Below are positions 6,921 through 14,750 of a DNA stretch of 15,149 nucleotides, in pieces (positions within the stretch are counted from its first letter, which is position 1; each line of letters opens with the position of its first letter). The notes under the pieces are model-generated. The model was given only the letters and a program-made list of their open reading frames with translations, did not search any database and was not told where the DNA came from. The stretch comes from JBJXFK01 sp046155505 (GTDB lineage Bacteria; Planctomycetota; Phycisphaerae; UBA1845; Fen-1342): contig JBJXFK010000271.1 in assembly GCA_046155505.1 (NCBI GenBank), forward strand, positions 1 to 15,149, given 5' to 3'. The position numbers and the translations under genes are program-made.

Positions 6921-8534
6921 ATGCACCGCAAATCGCCGCTCGGCTTTGTTTTCGCCACCGCGATCGTGACATTATTGGCATCGCTTGCGGCGGCTCAGCC
7001 CGAGCCGGGGCGTTTCTCGCTCAAGCCCCTGCCCAAGGACGCCTGGGACGCTTCCGCCGCGGCGCACCTTCTTGCGCGTGCCGGCTTCAGCGGCACGCCC
7101 GGCGACGTGCAAAAGCTGTCCGCCATGTCGCTCGACGAGGCCGTGACTTCGCTGGTCGATTTCGAGCAGCAGACGTGGCAGAACGCTCCGCCGCCGATTC
7201 CGCAAGAAATGTACGAAGGCCGCGACCGCACCGAGATGCGCGAGCTGACGCCCGAGGAACGCCGCGAGCTGAACGACAAGCGCCAGAAACAGGCCCGCGA
7301 GTCGATGGAGGAAGTGCGGCTCTGGTGGATCGAGCGCATGATCGCCACGCCGCGCCCGTTCGAAGAGAAGATGACGCTGCTCTGGCACGGGCATTTCACG
7401 AGCGGTGCGCGAGAAGTGAAGAGCCCGGTGTTCATGAAGGAGCAGAACGACTTTCTGCGCAAGAACTGCGTCGGCAACTTCCGTGATCTGGTGCTGGGCA
7501 TCAGCAAGGATCGCGCCATGCTCAGCTATCTCGACGGGCGAAACAACGTGAAGGAAAAGCCCAACGAGAATTTCGCCCGCGAGTTGATGGAACTCTTCAC
7601 GATGGGCGTCGGCAACTACTCCGAGACCGACGTGAAAGAGGCCGCGCGGGCGTTCACCGGCTGGAGCTTTGACGAAAACGGCTACGTATTCCGCGCTCGT
7701 CAACACGATGGCGGCGAGAAGCGATTCCTCAAGCAGCGCGGCAAATTCAACGGTGACGACATCGTCGACATCATCATGCAGCAACCGGCGACGGCAAAGT
7801 TTCTCGCGACGAAGCTCGCGAAGTTCTATTTGCGGCCCGAGCCGGAGCGCGAACTGATCGACGCCATCGCGTCCGAGCTGCGCAAGAACAAATACGAGAT
7901 GCGCCCGACGATGAAGACGATCTTCAAGAGCCAGGCGTTTTATCACTCGACCAGTCGCGGCGTGCTGGTGAAGAGTCCGGCGGAACTGCTGGTCAGCACG
8001 GCGCGAAAGTTCAACACGCCGATCGAAAACCTGCGCGCCGCTGAGCGGGCGATGGCCTCAATGGGGCAGGCGCTGCTCCAGCCGCCGAATGTGAAGGGCT
8101 GGACCGGCGGGACGAAGTGGATCAACACGGCGACGCTGTTCAATCGTTACAACATTGTGTCGCTACTGGTGCAAGGCGGCGGCGCGGATCGTCGTCCCGC
8201 GGCCAAGGACGACATGAACGATGAAGAAATGCGGGCGATGATGGCATCAGGCGAGAGTATGGAGGCCAAGTCGCGCATGGAAGGCGATCGCCGCCAACCA
8301 GCGTATGACCCGACGCCCGCACTGCGCGAGAACAACCTGACGACGGCCGAACAGGTGGTGGACTACTATTCGACGGCGCTGCTCGCGGCTCCGCTCGACG
8401 CCGAGAAGCGCACCGCGCTCGTCGAGTATCTTGACAGCGGCAAGAAATTCGACGCGAAAGCCAAAAACGCCGCCGAACGCGTGCGGATGATGATTTGCCT
8501 GATGGTGAGTACGCCGGAATTTCAGTTGTACTGA
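6921..8534 (+). CDS. DUF1800 family exported protein
   Basis: A 537-residue protein. A Sec signal peptide spans 1-25 (MHRKSPLGFVFATAIVTLLA core). Family blocks: HLLARAGF (49-56), RMIATPRPFEEKMTLLWHGH (139-158), then FTSG, ENFARELMELFTMGVGNYSE (216-235), EAARAFTGW (240-248), and PPNVKGWTGG before the C-terminal part. The length fits the family. A charged, Met-rich insert of about 40 residues (DDMNDEEMRAMMASGE) separates the last block from the C-terminal helices. A GGAGG at 6911-6915, 5 nt before ATG, fixes the start. The biochemical role is unknown. Members are almost always encoded next to DUF1501, as here (91 bp downstream), implying joint function in the cell envelope or outside it. No operator was seen. 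Confidence 0.92.
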   Translation: MHRKSPLGFVFATAIVTLLASLAAAQPEPGRFSLKPLPKDAWDASAAAHLLARAGFSGTPGDVQKLSAMSLDEAVTSLVDFEQQTWQNAPPPIPQEMYEGRDRTEMRELTPEERRELNDKRQKQARESMEEVRLWWIERMIATPRPFEEKMTLLWHGHFTSGAREVKSPVFMKEQNDFLRKNCVGNFRDLVLGISKDRAMLSYLDGRNNVKEKPNENFARELMELFTMGVGNYSETDVKEAARAFTGWSFDENGYVFRARQHDGGEKRFLKQRGKFNGDDIVDIIMQQPATAKFLATKLAKFYLRPEPERELIDAIASELRKNKYEMRPTMKTIFKSQAFYHSTSRGVLVKSPAELLVSTARKFNTPIENLRAAERAMASMGQALLQPPNVKGWTGGTKWINTATLFNRYNIVSLLVQGGGADRRPAAKDDMNDEEMRAMMASGESMEAKSRMEGDRRQPAYDPTPALRENNLTTAEQVVDYYSTALLAAPLDAEKRTALVEYLDSGKKFDAKAKNAAERVRMMICLMVSTPEFQLY

Positions 8535-8608
8535 GTAGGGTGGGCATCGCCCACCATTTTCGCGCGGCGTTGCAACGATAATCAAATGGTGGGCGTTGCC
8601 CACCCTAC
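8535..8608. repeat. Paired 25-bp hairpin element, unit 1
   Basis: The left copy (8535-8560) starts GTAGGGTGGGC immediately after the DUF1800 stop. The right copy (8584-8608) is the same sequence inverted. Each copy is itself a hairpin with stem GGTGGGC/GCCCACC around a 3-nt loop. The pair fills most of the 91-bp gap inside the DUF1800-DUF1501 operon and may change the ratio of upstream to downstream mRNA. Confidence 0.9.
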
Positions 8609-8625
8609 GTCTCAGGGGATCGGCA

Positions 8626-9912
8626 ATGACCAACGAACCGCTCTTTACGTCACGCCGCGAATTCCTCAGTGGCGGCCTGACGATCCTGTCCGCCGCGGCG
8701 ACGTTGCCGATCTTTCTCGGCCACACCGCGCGGGCGCTGGCGGGTGACGAGCCGACATCGAAGCCGGTGAAGGATCAGCCGATCCTCGTCGTCGTGCAAC
8801 TCGCCGGCGGCAACGACGGCCTCAACACGATCGTGCCCTTCGAAATGGACGCGTACTACAAATCGCGTCCGCGACTCGCGATCCCCAAGAAGGACGTGCT
8901 CAAACTCGAAGGCGGCGTCGGCCTGCATCCCGCCGCGGTCGGTCTCAAAGATCTTTTCGACGAGGGCCGCATGGCGGTGATTCAGGGCGTTGGCTACCCC
9001 AACCCCAATCGCAGCCACTTCACCAGCATGGACATCTGGCACACCGCCGACCCGACACAGAAGACGCAGGAAGGCTGGATTGGCAAGTACTTCGATTCGT
9101 GCTGCAAAGGCAGCGACCCAGACCCGGTGATGGGCGTCGCACTGATGCAGGAGCAGCCGCTCGCGATGCAGGGCGATCGGTTCATGCCACTAGCATTCGA
9201 AAACCCCGACTCACTCACCTGGCGTGGCGGCAAAAACGACAAGGCCGCCGACGCCGCGTTCCGCAAGCTCAACGGCCTGGGCGACGGCAGCGCCGCGATC
9301 GACGATGACGACCGCAAGGTCGCCCAGTATTTGCAGCGGGCCGCGCTGAAGGCGCAGCTCGGCGCGGAGGAAATCAAATCGGCCGCGGGTCGCACGACGA
9401 CCGGCCGCGCCCGTCGCGCCGGCGGGGGCAATCAGCTCAGCCAGCAATTGCAGCTCGTCGCGCGGCTGATCGCGGCCGACATGCCGACGCGGATCTACTA
9501 CGTCAGCATGGGCGGCTTCGACACGCACACCGGCCAGGAAGGCCGCCATCGCACGCTGATGACGCAATTTGCTGAGGCGATGCGAGAATTTCTAGACACA
9601 CTGCAGAACCAGAAATTGCTCGATCGCGTGATGGTGATGAGCTTCTCGGAGTTTGGCCGCCGCGTGCAGGAAAACGCCAGCGGCGGAACCGATCACGGCG
9701 AGGCCGCGCCGATGTTCCTGTTCGGTAACAAGGTGCGCGCCGGCGTACACATGAAGCACCCGAGCCTCGATGACCTGCATCGCGGCGATCTGCAATTCAG
9801 TTGCGATTTTCGTCGCGTATATGCGAGCGTGCTGACGGATTGGATGAAGGTGCGGACGAACGATGTGCTAGGCCGCGGGTTCGAGCCGCTGCCGGTGATC
9901 GTGAAGGCGTGA
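8626..9912 (+). CDS. DUF1501 family protein with twin-arginine signal
   Basis: A 428-residue protein. The N-terminus carries a Tat signal: SRREFLSGG (9-17) followed by a hydrophobic segment ending near ALAG (37-40). Family blocks: LAGGNDGLNTIVPF (59-72), NPNRSHFTSMDIWHTA (126-141), MGGFDTHTGQEGRH, and SEFGRRVQENASGGTDHGEA near the C-terminus. His and Asp residues in these blocks suggest a metal site like that of the alkaline phosphatase/sulfatase superfamily, to which DUF1501 is distantly linked; no substrate can be named. The frame is open 10 codons further upstream, but that part lies in the hairpin repeat; ATG at 8626 has AGGGGA about 6 nt upstream. It is the second gene of an operon with the DUF1800 gene. 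Tat export implies folding, probably with a cofactor, before transport. Confidence 0.92.
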   Translation: MTNEPLFTSRREFLSGGLTILSAAATLPIFLGHTARALAGDEPTSKPVKDQPILVVVQLAGGNDGLNTIVPFEMDAYYKSRPRLAIPKKDVLKLEGGVGLHPAAVGLKDLFDEGRMAVIQGVGYPNPNRSHFTSMDIWHTADPTQKTQEGWIGKYFDSCCKGSDPDPVMGVALMQEQPLAMQGDRFMPLAFENPDSLTWRGGKNDKAADAAFRKLNGLGDGSAAIDDDDRKVAQYLQRAALKAQLGAEEIKSAAGRTTTGRARRAGGGNQLSQQLQLVARLIAADMPTRIYYVSMGGFDTHTGQEGRHRTLMTQFAEAMREFLDTLQNQKLLDRVMVMSFSEFGRRVQENASGGTDHGEAAPMFLFGNKVRAGVHMKHPSLDDLHRGDLQFSCDFRRVYASVLTDWMKVRTNDVLGRGFEPLPVIVKA

Positions 9913-9917
9913 TCGCC

Positions 9918-9989
9918 GTAGGGTGGGCACCGCCCACCATTTGTCGAACGCTCGAACAACATGCGATTGTTGGGCGATGCCCAACCTAC
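9918..9989. repeat. Paired 25-bp hairpin element, unit 2
   Basis: The left copy 9918-9942 (stem GGTGGGC/GCCCACC) starts 5 nt after the DUF1501 stop. The right copy 9966-9989 is inverted, with stem GTTGGGC/GCCCAAC. The T-for-G change at the second stem position is matched by A in the other arm, so pairing is kept. It sits between convergent genes and could help end transcription from both. Confidence 0.88.
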
Positions 9990-9994
9990 GCGAT

Positions 9995-10018
9995 CCAAGG
10001 GCGGTACCCACCCTGCGG
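9995..10018. repeat. Degenerate single copy of the hairpin element
   Basis: The inverse strand reads as a decayed copy (AGGGTGGGTACCGCCC core) of the neighbouring 25-bp hairpins. It lacks a full stem and a partner, and lies between units 2 and 3. Confidence 0.55.
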
Positions 10019-10025
10019 CAGTTCC

Positions 10026-10097
10026 GTAGGGCGGGCACGGCCCGCCATTTGCGACCGCTCAACGAGGCCACCAAATGTTGGGCAATGCCCAACCTAC
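10026..10097. repeat. Paired 25-bp hairpin element, unit 3
   Basis: The left copy 10026-10050 has stem GGCGGGC/GCCCGCC. The right copy 10073-10097 is inverted, with stem GTTGGGC/GCCCAAC, and starts 18 nt past the GAPDH stop. Both copies differ from the commonest stem, but with matched changes. The pair spacing (72 bp) equals that of unit 2. Confidence 0.88.
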
Positions 10098-10115
10098 GCG
10101 CTACGCGCTGCGTTG

Positions 10116-11135
10116 TTATGCCAATCCGTCCGCCTTGGCCATGAACTTCATCAGATCGACCACGCGGCAGCTATAGCCCCACTCGTTGTCATACCAGCTC
10201 ACCAGTTTGAAAAACCGGCTGTTGAGCTGAATGCTCGCCTTCGCGTCATAGATCGAGCTGAGTGGACACGTCGTGAAGTCGCTGCTCACAACCTCCTCTT
10301 CCGTGTAACCCATGAAGCCCTTCATCGCGCCTTCGCTGGCCGCCTTGATCGCCGCATTGATCTGGTCGAGCGAGGTTTCCTTGCTCGTGCGAACCGTCAG
10401 ATCAACTGCGGAAACATCCACAGTCGGCACGCGGAACGACATGCCCGTCAGCTTGCCCTTCAATTCAGGAATGCACAGCGCCACGGCCTTCGCCGCGCCG
10501 GTGCTTGACGGAATGATGTTCGAAAACGCGGCCCGCCCGCCGCGCCAGTCCTTCTTGGACGGGCCATCGACCGTTGGCTGGGTCGCGGTGACGGCGTGAA
10601 TCGTGGTCATCAGGCCTTCTTCAATGCCCCACGTATCGTGAATGATCTTGGCCAGCGGCGCGAGGCAGTTGGTGGTGCAGCTCGCGTTGCTGACGATCGT
10701 GTCCTTGGCCTTGTCATACTTGGTGTGGTTGACGCCCATTACAAACGTCGGAATGTCGGCGTCCTTGGCCGGGGCCGAGATGATCACCCGCTTCGCGCCG
10801 CCGGTCAGGTGCTTGCTCGCACCCGCCCGATCGGCAAAGTGGCCGGTCGACTCGACGACGTAATCGACGTTCAGCGTCTTCCACGGCAGATTGGCGGGGT
10901 CTTTCTCGCTGAAGCAGCGGATTTCCTTGCCGTCGATGTGCAGGGCCGACTCGCTGGCCGTCACCGTACCGTCATAGCGGCGATGCGTCGTGTCATACTT
11001 GAAGAGGTAACCTAAATTGTCCGGCGGCACGAGGTCGTTGACCGCGACCACTTGAATATTGGGATCCTTCGCGGCGACGCGGCTGACGAGGCGACCAATG
11101 CGACCAAAACCGTTGATGGCGACCCGAATCGGCAT
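10116..11135 (-). CDS. gap: Type I glyceraldehyde-3-phosphate dehydrogenase
   Basis: A 339-residue enzyme of normal length. The NAD-binding N-terminus is MPIRVAINGFGRIGRLVSRV, with the glycine motif at 9-14. N33-D34 at the end of the second strand favours NAD over NADP. The catalytic block SNASCTTNCLAP places the nucleophile at Cys153, with His180 in TTIHAVTATQ as its partner. RGGRAAFSNIIPSSTGAAKA (phosphate site) and SWYDNEWGYS near the C-terminus are intact. Reaction: glyceraldehyde 3-phosphate + NAD + phosphate to 1,3-bisphosphoglycerate, in cytosolic glycolysis/gluconeogenesis. The start at 11135 is supported by AGGAG 6 nt upstream and the standard N-terminus, although the frame stays open 17 codons further. 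It is a single-gene unit; no pgk or tpi is nearby. Confidence 0.97.
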   Translation of the reverse strand: MPIRVAINGFGRIGRLVSRVAAKDPNIQVVAVNDLVPPDNLGYLFKYDTTHRRYDGTVTASESALHIDGKEIRCFSEKDPANLPWKTLNVDYVVESTGHFADRAGASKHLTGGAKRVIISAPAKDADIPTFVMGVNHTKYDKAKDTIVSNASCTTNCLAPLAKIIHDTWGIEEGLMTTIHAVTATQPTVDGPSKKDWRGGRAAFSNIIPSSTGAAKAVALCIPELKGKLTGMSFRVPTVDVSAVDLTVRTSKETSLDQINAAIKAASEGAMKGFMGYTEEEVVSSDFTTCPLSSIYDAKASIQLNSRFFKLVSWYDNEWGYSCRVVDLMKFMAKADGLA

Positions 11136-11280
11136 GTGAAGCTCCTGTCTGACACGAAACGCAGGCGCTCGGCCCGCAACTCGCATACGGATGAATCCGC
11201 AGCGTGGTTCGATTTCCCAACATCACTCGGCGAGCACGCAGCAAGTATCGTGCCGCAGCTTCGTCACAGTGCAAGATCGT

Positions 11281-11309
11281 AGCTTGGGCGGCGAGTGTGC
11301 GTGTGTCAA
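11281..11309 (-). promoter_or_regulatory. Possible GAPDH promoter (consensus -35 only)
   Basis: A perfect TTGACA (11309 to 11304, minus strand) lies about 170 bp upstream of the GAPDH start. The hexamer 17 nt on (CAAGCT) is a poor -10, and TACGAT occurs only at 22 nt. The surrounding 310-bp space 11136-11445 holds nothing else recognisable apart from hairpin unit 4. Confidence 0.25.
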
Positions 11310-11349
11310 GAATGGCTTTATTCAAGCCAGTGAACAGTCGGCGATGCCA

Positions 11350-11449
11350 GTAGGGTGGGCATCGCCCACCATTTGTCGCGCGGGAGCGACCGCGCGGCGG
11401 TGGGCGACGCTGTACCCAACAACGGATTGGTGGGCGGTGCCCGCCCTAC
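11350..11449. repeat. Paired 25-bp hairpin element, unit 4
   Basis: The left copy 11350-11374 has stem GGTGGGC/GCCCACC. The right copy 11426-11449 is inverted (stem GGCGGGC/GCCCACC, one mismatch). The spacing is longer than in the other units (100 bp), with an extra GC-rich stretch between the copies. The right copy overlaps the TAG stop (11446-11448) of the SPFH gene, so the element supplies that gene's stop codon. Confidence 0.88.
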
Positions 11450-13098
11450 TTGTCCTTGGGCTTGCTCAGGATCTCCATCGCCGCCGCGTCTTGCAAACGC
11501 GATACATCGGTCCAGAACGTGCCCTCGCCGGCGTAGAACAGGCGAATCTGTTCCGGCTCAAAACCCTCGGCGAACGTGAACAGGTTGTACGCCCGACCGC
11601 TGCCGAAGGCCTGCACCATCATGCGTTTGCCGTCGGCGTCAGCCTTATTGAGCAATTCGTCAACCTGCGCCGCGGCGCGACCGAGCAGGCGCGTCGTCTC
11701 GGCGTCCAGCTCAGCAATCTGTCGTTCGATCTGCGCGACTTCCAGATCGCGCTGCGCCGCGGTTTCCTGCGCTTTCTTGTCGGCGTCGGCTTTCACCTGC
11801 GCAACCTTCATGCGCGTGTCGGCGGTGACACGCTCGCGCGCGACGGCAATCTCGGCCTTCGAGGCTTCGAGTCCGGCGCGAACCGTCGCGGTCTCGCGCT
11901 GCGCTTGCTTGGTCAAATCCTGCTCTTTGGCGATATAGCCGCGCTGAATCGTGCGCCGCAGGTCGAGGCTCAGATCAGACTTGGCCGATTCGCCGCTGTG
12001 TACTTCGATATTCTGAATTAGCGCGATGAGCACTTCGATGTCGCGCTTTTCGCACACCTTGCGCAGTGTCTCGGTCACTTGCCGCTGATAACGCTCACGC
12101 CGCTCGCCTTGAATGAAATCGGTCGATTCATAGTCCGAACCGACATTGCGACAAATGCTGCGCAACTGGCCGAGGATGATCTGCATGATCCGTTCGGCCT
12201 CGCCGACGTGGTTCACCATTTCGGGCGCGTGCGCCGGGTGCAGGCCCCAGACCACGGTCACATCCACCTGCACGGTAAAGCCGTCCTTGGACGGAAAGTT
12301 GATCACGTCGCCGGCGGTCGAAGTCTTCTTGGTCTGCGACATCAGGTTGTAGCCAACCCAGATGATCTGCACCGTTTTCTCGAACGGGTTCAGGTAGTAA
12401 ATACCGGGTTGCAGCACCTCGCGCAGCACGCCACGCTGTCCCGGCTCGGCGAGTTTCTGAACGGTTTTGGGCTGCCCCTCGGTGATCGTGCCGTCAGGGC
12501 CGACCACGGTTTCCTTCACCGTTTCCACGCCGGGCAACTCGCCGAACTGCGACGTGACGATGCCGACGCAGCCGAGCGGCACGACGCTCGCGGGGAACTT
12601 CTTCACTTCGTACACGTACGGATTGATGCGGTAGACGCCGGGCGTGAGCACCTGGCGCTGAATGCCCTGAAACTCGGGTCCGACGACCTGCTCGCCGACG
12701 GGGGCGGGCTTGCCGACCTTGTTCACCAGCACGCCGACCTCGGGCAGCTTGCCCTTGGCCTTCATGTGCTGGTAGTCGCTGTTGCTCGGGTCATAATCGT
12801 CTTCCCAGGTCGACGGATCGCCCGCGTCGATCGTCACCAGTGCGTGGCGCTCAACGTCATACGTGACTGGGTTCAGGAAGTAGCGCCCGGGGCCGAGCGT
12901 CTCGCGCTGGATACCCTTTTGCCCCTCGCTCGCGACGACCTCACCCGCCTCCAGCGGCTTGCCGCTTTTGCGAATCAGCACGACGCACTCATCAACGTCA
13001 ACATGCACGCGGAACATCGTCCAATACCCGCCGCCAACAACAGCGGCGAGAGTCAGTGCGGTCCCGATCACTATCTGTGTCATGCGTCCAATAGTCAT
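11446..13098 (-). CDS. SPFH/band-7 membrane protein with tandem N-terminal beta repeats (second of pair)
   Basis: A 550-residue protein. A single membrane helix lies at about 7-28. Three repeats follow at about 33-85, 118-168 and 174-248, sharing a pattern: a VGVLVNKVGKP-like strand, a GxQRxxL turn, then PGxYxxNPxxY. The SPFH/prohibitin-like domain covers about 260-390 (PSKDGFTVQVDVTVVWGL; DFIQGERRERYQRQVTETLR). A long charged coiled coil runs from about 385 to 490 (RETATVRAGLEASKAEIAVA), then a short globular end. ATG overlaps the stop of the upstream paralogue (ATGA) with GGAGGT 5 nt upstream, so translation is coupled. Known for the family: large ring or cage assemblies on membranes (HflK/C, prohibitin, stomatin). 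The repeat-SPFH-coil order also recalls major vault protein. The specific function here is unknown. Confidence 0.85.
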   Translation of the reverse strand: MTIGRMTQIVIGTALTLAAVVGGGYWTMFRVHVDVDECVVLIRKSGKPLEAGEVVASEGQKGIQRETLGPGRYFLNPVTYDVERHALVTIDAGDPSTWEDDYDPSNSDYQHMKAKGKLPEVGVLVNKVGKPAPVGEQVVGPEFQGIQRQVLTPGVYRINPYVYEVKKFPASVVPLGCVGIVTSQFGELPGVETVKETVVGPDGTITEGQPKTVQKLAEPGQRGVLREVLQPGIYYLNPFEKTVQIIWVGYNLMSQTKKTSTAGDVINFPSKDGFTVQVDVTVVWGLHPAHAPEMVNHVGEAERIMQIILGQLRSICRNVGSDYESTDFIQGERRERYQRQVTETLRKVCEKRDIEVLIALIQNIEVHSGESAKSDLSLDLRRTIQRGYIAKEQDLTKQAQRETATVRAGLEASKAEIAVARERVTADTRMKVAQVKADADKKAQETAAQRDLEVAQIERQIAELDAETTRLLGRAAAQVDELLNKADADGKRMMVQAFGSGRAYNLFTFAEGFEPEQIRLFYAGEGTFWTDVSRLQDAAAMEILSKPKDK

Positions 13099-14735
13099 TG
13101 TGTACCTCCAGTCGAGACGGCCTTCTCATTCGCGGCCGCGGGCGGAGATTTCGGTTTACTTGGCTGCGCGCCGTCAGGCGACTTGCCCGAGAGCGAGCGG
13201 AAAATGTCGGCGAACGGGCCGTCCGTGCTGTCGAGCACGTTCTTCATCGCCGGCGCGAGCTTTTGATAGAAGAAGAACTGCGCGTACGACTCACCGTCGC
13301 CGAAGGCGTTGACCGCTTCGGCCAGCGGGCGCGCCTTGGCCTGGTAACCGAGCGTTTTCACTTCGGCGTCGGCCGCGCCGCGTGAGAGCAGCGCCGCCGC
13401 GGTTTCCTTCGCCGCTTGCAGGTTCAGCTTGGCGACTTCCAGCTTTCGGCGCGACTCGGTGACCGTGACCGCTTTGGTCTGCTCGGCTTCCTTGACCACC
13501 GTCACCATCTGGCGATTCGCTTCGCCGATGGCCTGATTCTGCTTGCTCAACTCTTCCTGCTCGACCAGCCGCGCTTCCGAGCCGGCGACCGCGATTTCGC
13601 TGTTGTATTGTGCGATCTGCTGCTCGGCGAGCTGGCGATCGCTGATCGGTTGCGAGATTTCGCTCGGCGCGACGATGCGGCGAATGAGCGCCGCCCGAAT
13701 CTCGATTCCCTGGTCATAGCATTGATGCCGCAACTGCTCGAACACCGTGGTCTGAAACGCGGTGCGTTTCTCGCCGCTGATGAAGTCGCGCGCCAGCAGC
13801 TTCGACCCCTCGATTCGCGCCAGCGATTTCATATAGGGCAGGATGATGCGATTCACAACCTCTTCGTGATCGCCGATCGCAACGAGCACGTACGGCGCGA
13901 GATCCTGCCGCACGGCGTATTCGACGGTGCCCTCAATCAAGATGTCGAAACCGTCGTTCGACGGAAACTCGATCGTCTCTTCGCCGCGCAAGTCGAGCGT
14001 GTGGCTGCGCACGTCGATCACGTCGATGCGCCGCTCATACGGATTGTTGTAATGCAGGCCGGGCGGCAGCACGTCGGGCTGCACGCCCGCCTCGCCGGCG
14101 CTGACGATGTACTTGTTCGCGGTCGCGGGCGGCGTGCCGCTGTAAAGCGTTTGCACGCCGACATGACCGGCGGGAATCGCGATCGGCTTCACCCGCCGCA
14201 GCTCGTATGCGAACGTGTTCAGGTTGTAGCGCCCGGGTTTGAGCCAGCCGGCGACCGGGCCGCGCACATCGCTCTTTTCGGGCGCGACGGTCGCCCCTTC
14301 TGGCATCGGCTTGCCGAATTTGCGGATCAACACGCCGGCTTCATCCTGCTTGATGTCGGTCGGCTGGATGATCTCGCGATCCCAGAAAAACGGGTCGAAG
14401 AAATATCGCCCCGGCGGCAACGTCTCGTACACAATGCCCTGATAGCGGGTCGAAAGCTCCGGCTCGCCCAGCTCTTTCAGCAGGCCGGGGTAGAGAACAA
14501 CCTGGTCGTCGGCCTTGGTCGGCAGCGGGGCGCCGACCTTGCGCACAAGAACGAGCAACTCGTCGGGGCCGACCTCGACGCGCTGGATCATCCACACATA
14601 AGCAAACCCGGCGACAGCCAGAATCGGCACCGCCAGCAGCCAGCCGATGAATTTCGGCAAACCGCCCATGCCGCCCGAACCGCCGGGACTACGCGGCCGC
14701 CGAGGCGGCCCATCAACCTCGGATTCCACGATCAT
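13095..14735 (-). CDS. SPFH/band-7 membrane protein with tandem N-terminal beta repeats (first of pair)
   Basis: A 546-residue paralogue of the next gene. A Pro/Gly/Arg-rich N-terminus (9-28) precedes one membrane helix (29-50); the positive N-terminal side suggests N-in, with the bulk in the periplasm. Repeats at about 54-122, 130-182 and 186-240 share the VLIRKFGKP...LPPGRYxxxP pattern. The SPFH domain covers about 255-370 (PSNDGFDILIEGTVEYAV; DFISGEKRTAFQTTVFEQLR). A coiled coil follows at about 365-450 and a Pro/Lys-rich tail at 516-546. AAGGAG 6 nt upstream supports the ATG. It sits 15 nt after a zinc-ribbon gene and overlaps the next gene by 4 nt. The Gly/Pro-rich N-terminus on only the first partner is also a trait of HflK in HflK/HflC pairs, but HflK lacks these repeats. 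It probably forms a mixed oligomer with its partner (inference). Confidence 0.85.
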   Translation of the reverse strand: MIVESEVDGPPRRPRSPGGSGGMGGLPKFIGWLLAVPILAVAGFAYVWMIQRVEVGPDELLVLVRKVGAPLPTKADDQVVLYPGLLKELGEPELSTRYQGIVYETLPPGRYFFDPFFWDREIIQPTDIKQDEAGVLIRKFGKPMPEGATVAPEKSDVRGPVAGWLKPGRYNLNTFAYELRRVKPIAIPAGHVGVQTLYSGTPPATANKYIVSAGEAGVQPDVLPPGLHYNNPYERRIDVIDVRSHTLDLRGEETIEFPSNDGFDILIEGTVEYAVRQDLAPYVLVAIGDHEEVVNRIILPYMKSLARIEGSKLLARDFISGEKRTAFQTTVFEQLRHQCYDQGIEIRAALIRRIVAPSEISQPISDRQLAEQQIAQYNSEIAVAGSEARLVEQEELSKQNQAIGEANRQMVTVVKEAEQTKAVTVTESRRKLEVAKLNLQAAKETAAALLSRGAADAEVKTLGYQAKARPLAEAVNAFGDGESYAQFFFYQKLAPAMKNVLDSTDGPFADIFRSLSGKSPDGAQPSKPKSPPAAANEKAVSTGGTQ

Positions 14736-14750
14736 GCTCGACTCCTTGGG

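Noticed and set aside
10026..10097. Intrinsic terminator for GAPDH
   Set aside because: The hairpin is strong, but no T-run follows and the same element also occurs inside an operon, so I call it a repeat and leave termination as a possibility.
11082..11186. Longer GAPDH start at 11186
   Set aside because: The extra 17 residues are absent from the family, while the start at 11135 has an AGGAG at the right distance.
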